Positions 4,482 through 8,520 of a DNA stretch of 8,520 bases are shown in pieces. The stretch is from assembly GCA_030618315.1 (NCBI GenBank), contig JAUXDO010000049.1, positions 1-8,520 of the forward strand, given 5' to 3'. The DNA comes from Candidatus Peregrinibacteria bacterium (GTDB lineage Bacteria; Patescibacteriota; Gracilibacteria; UM-FILTER-43-11). Under the pieces are notes generated by a model. That model saw only the letters and a program-made list of their open reading frames with translations. It was not told where the DNA came from and did no database searches. Both the position numbers and the translations under genes were made by a program. Within the stretch, counting starts at the first letter, position 1, and each line of letters begins with the position of its first letter.

Positions 4482-6740
4482 ATGCCAAGATCAAAAAAGA
4501 TAAAATTCAGGATTAGAAAAATACGAAAGAATATAAGTCCAAAAAAGATAGTTAAGAGTCTGTTCTTTTCTGCGAAAACTATTCGATATATGAAATATGG
4601 CGGAATAGCGATTTTTACAATTGCTATGATGTTTGCCGTGTATTTTCAGCAACAGACTGGTGAGTGGTTTAAGGCTAGTGTACTGGATGCGCCACAACCG
4701 TTTAATGGAACTGTGTTACCAGTTAGCCAGGTTCCTGATTGGACAAATTGGGGCGGAGATAATCACACAACACTTTATTCACAAGTCAGTCAGGCAAACT
4801 TAATAGACATTCCACAATACGATTTAAACAAAATGCAATTCCCGGATGAACAACTTATATGGGGCGATTCTTCACAAGATATAATCAGAAATACAAAAAT
4901 TACATTTTCCGTTGTTTATCTTGGAAATTATAAATTTGATCACAAAGAGAATGTAGGAAGTCACTTGGCTGTTGACATCAGAATACCTGTAGGAACTCCT
5001 ATTCACACCATGGCAAACGGAAAGGTTGTGAAGACGTCAATGCAGTCATCAGGCTTTGGACATCACATTGTAGTTAAACATACAGGGGTGCCGGATCCGA
5101 ATGGCGGAACTACCACACTTTATTCAAGCTATGTGCATATGGATAGAATAGATGTTATTGAGGGGCAAAATGTACTAAAAGGTGACATTATAGGAACAAG
5201 CGGTAATACAGGTACATCAACTACTCCGCATCTGCATTTTCAATTAGACAGAGATTCAGCCCCATGGCATCCGTATTGGCCATTCTCATGGTCAGAGGCC
5301 CAAGAGGCAGGACTAAGTTTTTTTGAAGCGGTTAATGCCGGTCTTGGATTAAGTAACGCGAGAAATCATACAATTAATCCAATGAGTTATGTATATGAAC
5401 ATCTTGGTTCATATAGTATAGCCAGCAATACTCCCGGAGGTGTAGACAATGAAGAGATTGTGAATAATGACAATGAAGAAACAGATACAGAAACTCCGCC
5501 AATAACAGCATCTATTGTTGATGCGATTGTTGAAGATCCGATAGTTGAAGTTATTGATAATCCACCGCTAAGCGGGGAAAACAAAATTGATACTTCATTA
5601 TTCACATTTAAACTGATTGGTGAAGCAACAAGTCTTTTAAATAACGGAGTGACTATTACAGCAATCGACGAATCAAATCAACTTTCTCAAATGAATGATA
5701 ATGATGAAATAAGAGTTGAAGTAAGTGGTGTTGGAAATCTTATAAAGAAGGTTTTTAGAAAATCCGATTTTAAAAACAATGCAATAAAAATCGTTGTAAA
5801 TAGTACCCAATCTGGGGTATCAAACATAGTTATTGGAAAATCTAACCATCAGGTAAATTTTATTGAAAAAGTAGAAGGTATAGCCAGCTTAAGAATCGAC
5901 AATGACGGACACTATCAAAAAAACGTAGTTGAATTAGTTAAGGTGGTTGCCTTAGATATAAACGGAAATCCAACTCCTGCTGTAAACTTCTCAGGAACAA
6001 TATCAGTTACTGTAAAGGAAGGTAATGCAACAATTATTCCTGACAGATTAGCCGTAAATGATTTTAAAAATGGTGAAGCTGTACTAAGAGTGACAGTCCC
6101 AAATGAAAGCAGAGTTATTATAAGAGCTCAAAACGGTGCACTAGTCGGTGAAAGTGATTCTATATATGCAGAAGATTTAACTACCTTTACAGACGTAGGT
6201 CGTGGACATTCAAATTACGAAGCAATTAAATATCTAAGTGATAACGGGGTGATAGGCGGATATTCAGACGGAACATTTAAACCGGATAAAACAGTAAATA
6301 GAGTTGAAGCATTAAAGATGTTAATGCTCGCATTTAATGCGGGTACAGGACCATCTCAGCAATTGACTTTTACCGACACAAATAATGGTGAATGGTACGC
6401 AACAACTCTTGGAACAGCAGTTAGTAAAGGAATTGTAAAGGGTTACGACGATGGAACATTTCGTCCAAGTAGCACTGTGAACAAAGCTGAATATTTAAAG
6501 ATGTTATTTAAAACAAATAATATTGAATTAACAGATTCAGTTACTGCTAATCCGTATGCAGATGTGCCGAAAGACGCATGGTATGCACAGTATGCATACA
6601 TGACAAATCGTAGAAATCTATTAGACATACCAAGCAACATATTAGATCCGGCAAACGGAATGACAAGAGGAGATGTTGCTGAAACTATTTATCGAATGAA
6701 ATATGTTTTAGATAATAACTTGGTAACTTATTCGAAGTAA
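4482..6740 (+). CDS. Membrane-anchored M23 metallopeptidase with three S-layer homology domains
   Basis: This 752-residue envelope protein probably cleaves peptidoglycan cross-bridges or stem peptides outside the membrane. A very basic N-terminus (residues 1-37) precedes one hydrophobic segment (about 39-56), giving an N-in, C-out topology with no signal-peptidase motif evident. The M23/LytM domain (about 150-258) keeps its zinc and catalytic residues: His161 and Asp165 in SHLAVD, His219 in YVHM, and His250/His252 in PHLHF. A Thr/Glu/Asp-rich linker (320-365) and a beta-rich stretch (about 370-460) follow. Then comes an Ig-like domain (about 467-563) resembling bacterial Big domains, and three SLH domains (about 568-621, 628-683 and 690-745). 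The first two show GGYSDGTFKP and KGYDDGTFRP; the third is degenerate at that motif. SLH trimers attach proteins to cell-wall polymers, so this protein could be held at both ends. The gene has its own promoter and no Shine-Dalgarno. The exact function of the middle domains is unknown. Confidence 0.9.
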   Translation: MPRSKKIKFRIRKIRKNISPKKIVKSLFFSAKTIRYMKYGGIAIFTIAMMFAVYFQQQTGEWFKASVLDAPQPFNGTVLPVSQVPDWTNWGGDNHTTLYSQVSQANLIDIPQYDLNKMQFPDEQLIWGDSSQDIIRNTKITFSVVYLGNYKFDHKENVGSHLAVDIRIPVGTPIHTMANGKVVKTSMQSSGFGHHIVVKHTGVPDPNGGTTTLYSSYVHMDRIDVIEGQNVLKGDIIGTSGNTGTSTTPHLHFQLDRDSAPWHPYWPFSWSEAQEAGLSFFEAVNAGLGLSNARNHTINPMSYVYEHLGSYSIASNTPGGVDNEEIVNNDNEETDTETPPITASIVDAIVEDPIVEVIDNPPLSGENKIDTSLFTFKLIGEATSLLNNGVTITAIDESNQLSQMNDNDEIRVEVSGVGNLIKKVFRKSDFKNNAIKIVVNSTQSGVSNIVIGKSNHQVNFIEKVEGIASLRIDNDGHYQKNVVELVKVVALDINGNPTPAVNFSGTISVTVKEGNATIIPDRLAVNDFKNGEAVLRVTVPNESRVIIRAQNGALVGESDSIYAEDLTTFTDVGRGHSNYEAIKYLSDNGVIGGYSDGTFKPDKTVNRVEALKMLMLAFNAGTGPSQQLTFTDTNNGEWYATTLGTAVSKGIVKGYDDGTFRPSSTVNKAEYLKMLFKTNNIELTDSVTANPYADVPKDAWYAQYAYMTNRRNLLDIPSNILDPANGMTRGDVAETIYRMKYVLDNNLVTYSK

Positions 6741-6757
6741 ATATTAACATCATTTTG

Positions 6758-6786
6758 TTGTATCATTCTGCCATTTGTGATAAGAT
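6758..6786 (+). promoter_or_regulatory. Weak candidate promoter for ppsA
   Basis: TTGTAT (6758-6763) and TAAGAT (6781-6786) stand 17 bp apart in the 73-bp gap between the surface-protein gene and ppsA. Matches to consensus are 3 and 4 of 6, so the site is tentative. No convincing terminator lies in the gap (TGCCA/TGGCA at 6769-6795 has an 18-nt loop), so read-through from the upstream gene is an alternative. Confidence 0.3.
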
Positions 6787-6813
6787 TTTTTGGCAAACTA
6801 ACAAAAATAAAAC

Positions 6814-8520
6814 ATGTTAAAAAAACTATTTAAGCGCAAATCGCGCAATACGGCTCTTATCTTATGGTTTAAAGAGTTGGGTATTAAAGATGTACCGCTT
6901 GTTGGCGGTAAAAACGCTTCTCTTGGGGAAATGTACAGAAATTTGACCAAAAAGAATGTAAAGATTCCCAACGGTTTTGCTGTAACAGCATATGCATATC
7001 ATTACCTGACAGAATCAGCAGGGATTAAAGATGATATTAAAAGGGCACTCAGAGGTCTTGATGTTCATGATATTGAAGATCTTCAGGAAAAAGGGCATAA
7101 AGTCCGCCAGATAATACTAAATGCTGAATTCCCCGAGGATTTAAACAAGGCAATCATCAAAGCATATCGAAAAATGGAAAGTAAATATGGTAAAAGCTGT
7201 GATACTGCTGTTCGCTCATCTGCCACAGCGGAAGATCTACCGGATGCATCTTTTGCAGGGCAACAGGAGACTTTTTTAAACGTCCGTGGAGATCATGCAT
7301 TATTAGATGCTTGTAAAAGATGTTTCGCTTCACTATTTACAGACAGGGCAATCGCCTACCGTGAAGAAAAAGGTTATGATCATTTTTCAATCGGACTTTC
7401 TATCGCGGTTCAGAAAATGGTCAGATCCGATATTGGAGCAAGTGGCGTGATGTTTAGCATTGATACTGAAAGCGGATTTAAAGATGCAGTACTTATTAAC
7501 TCCGCATACGGTCTCGGCGAAAACGTTGTACAGGGTGCTGTTAATCCTGACGAATTTTATGTATTTAAACCAACTCTCAAAGAAGGTTACAAGCCAATTC
7601 TTACAAAAAGACTTGGGGCAAAAAAAATTAAGATGATATACAGTGAAGGAGGAAACAAATCCCCTGTTAAGAATGTTCCAGTAGATAAATCTGAACGGAC
7701 AAAATTCTCAATAAATGACAAAGAAGTCCTGAAATTAGCTGAATGGGCAATTATTATTGAGGATTATTATAGTAAGGAGGCTGGCTATTTTAAACCAATG
7801 GATATGGAATGGGCAAAGGATGGGATTGATGGAAAAATGTATATGGTCCAAGCCAGACCAGAAACAGTGCAATCACAAAAAGACTATTCAGTATTAGAGG
7901 ATTACAGGTTGCTCAAAAAAGGTAAACTCCTTACAAAAGGAGCGCCTGTAGGCTCAAAAATGGCATCAGGCAAGGCAAGTGTAATACTTAATCCGGAGCA
8001 GATAAAAGACTTTAAAAAAGGAGATATTCTGGTAACCGATATGACTGATCCTGACTGGGTACCGATTATGAAAATCGCATCAGCCATTGTTACCAATCGT
8101 GGAGGACGAACGTGTCATGCGGCCATTGTATCGCGGGAACTCGGTATTCCATGCGTCGTCGGTACCATTAATGCAACTGAAGTTATTAAAGACAGAAAAA
8201 AGATAACTGTTGCATGTGAAGGTGAATCCGGAAATATATATGAAGGTGCCTTGAAATTCACAATAAAAAGAACAAGTCTGAAAAATCTCAAAAAGCCAAA
8301 AACGAAGATAATGTTAAATCTTGGTAATCCTGACCTTGCATTTGAATCATCATTTATTCCAAATGATGGTGTAGGCCTTGCCCGTCTTGAGTTTATTATC
8401 AACGAGTACATCAAAATCCATCCGCTTGCATTACTCAATTATAATAAGCTGACAGATAAGAATGTTATCGCTAAAATTGATAAGCTAACTGAAGGGTATC
8501 AGAATAAAGCTGAATTTTTT
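6814..8520 (+). CDS. ppsA: Phosphoenolpyruvate synthase (pyruvate, water dikinase), 3' end cut by window
   Basis: The enzyme converts pyruvate, ATP and water to phosphoenolpyruvate, AMP and phosphate, the entry to gluconeogenesis when sugars are scarce. The first 569 residues are present; full-length enzymes have about 750-850. The nucleotide-binding domain opens with LVGGKNASLGEM (28-39) and contains RSSATAEDLPDASFAGQQET (around 134-153). The phosphohistidine domain carries GGRTCHAAIVSRELGIPCVV with the swivelling His435, close to His421 of E. coli PpsA. The PEP/pyruvate-binding barrel begins at about 500 (LNLGNPDLAFE, then GVGLARLEFIINEY), features that favour PEP synthase over pyruvate phosphate dikinase. 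The start is ATG 6814, preceded by AACAAAAATAAAAC and no Shine-Dalgarno; the first dozen residues are a basic extension. The frame has no stop before the window end, so this is a window truncation, not a broken gene. Confidence 0.95.
   Translation, partial: MLKKLFKRKSRNTALILWFKELGIKDVPLVGGKNASLGEMYRNLTKKNVKIPNGFAVTAYAYHYLTESAGIKDDIKRALRGLDVHDIEDLQEKGHKVRQIILNAEFPEDLNKAIIKAYRKMESKYGKSCDTAVRSSATAEDLPDASFAGQQETFLNVRGDHALLDACKRCFASLFTDRAIAYREEKGYDHFSIGLSIAVQKMVRSDIGASGVMFSIDTESGFKDAVLINSAYGLGENVVQGAVNPDEFYVFKPTLKEGYKPILTKRLGAKKIKMIYSEGGNKSPVKNVPVDKSERTKFSINDKEVLKLAEWAIIIEDYYSKEAGYFKPMDMEWAKDGIDGKMYMVQARPETVQSQKDYSVLEDYRLLKKGKLLTKGAPVGSKMASGKASVILNPEQIKDFKKGDILVTDMTDPDWVPIMKIASAIVTNRGGRTCHAAIVSRELGIPCVVGTINATEVIKDRKKITVACEGESGNIYEGALKFTIKRTSLKNLKKPKTKIMLNLGNPDLAFESSFIPNDGVGLARLEFIINEYIKIHPLALLNYNKLTDKNVIAKIDKLTEGYQNKAEFF

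Noticed and set aside
8115..8438. 107-residue minus-strand frame opposite ppsA (also 7902-8096)
   Set aside because: Both lie wholly within the clearly coding ppsA frame on the other strand and show no recognisable protein features.
1..8520. CRISPR array, insertion sequence, tRNA or rRNA gene
   Set aside because: I saw no regularly spaced repeats, transposase, terminal inverted repeats, tRNA cloverleaf or rRNA sequence on either strand.

Overview
The window is AT-rich bacterial DNA, roughly one third G+C by eye. It holds five substantial protein genes, the start of a sixth, one small unrecognised gene and a long regulatory gap that probably encodes a structured RNA. The content suggests a member of the Patescibacteria (candidate phyla radiation). 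The hints are a four-domain ribosomal protein S1 with a long Lys/Glu tail, a RecF, a membrane-anchored M23 peptidase with S-layer homology domains, a PEP synthase, and starts without Shine-Dalgarno sequences. This assignment is an inference: no rRNA or other phylogenetic marker is present. Stops are TAA, TAG and TGA, with no in-frame TGA, so the standard bacterial code fits.

Layout. Positions 1-167 (minus) are the first 55 codons of a UvrD/PcrA-type DNA helicase. Positions 315-1655 (minus) encode ribosomal protein S1, followed on its own strand by a hairpin terminator and preceded by a good promoter. Positions 1789-1965 (minus) encode a 58-residue protein of unknown function. The gene-free stretch 1966-2379 carries a probable minus-strand promoter and a near-perfect plus-strand sigma70-type promoter. 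That strong promoter drives about 200 nt of comparatively G+C-rich sequence that can fold into a nested, rod-like RNA. Directly after it, positions 2380-3258 (plus) encode a divergent ClpP-fold serine protease with a long N-terminal extension. Its 3' end overlaps the 3' end of recF (3233-4324, minus) by 26 bp. From the 157-bp recF upstream gap a promoter fires rightward into 4482-6740, a cell-surface protein with an N-terminal membrane anchor, an M23 endopeptidase domain and three C-terminal SLH domains. Positions 6814-8520 (plus) hold the first 569 codons of phosphoenolpyruvate synthase, cut by the window end.

The genes do not form one pathway. They cover DNA repair (helicase, RecF), translation (S1), proteolysis, envelope maintenance and central carbon metabolism. 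The part most worth following up is the unit at 2142-3258: consensus promoter, overlapping palindromes, structured leader or stand-alone RNA, then an atypical ClpP-like protease. A second theme is translation initiation: none of the seven starts has a recognisable Shine-Dalgarno sequence, several are preceded by A-rich sequence, and recF may be leaderless.
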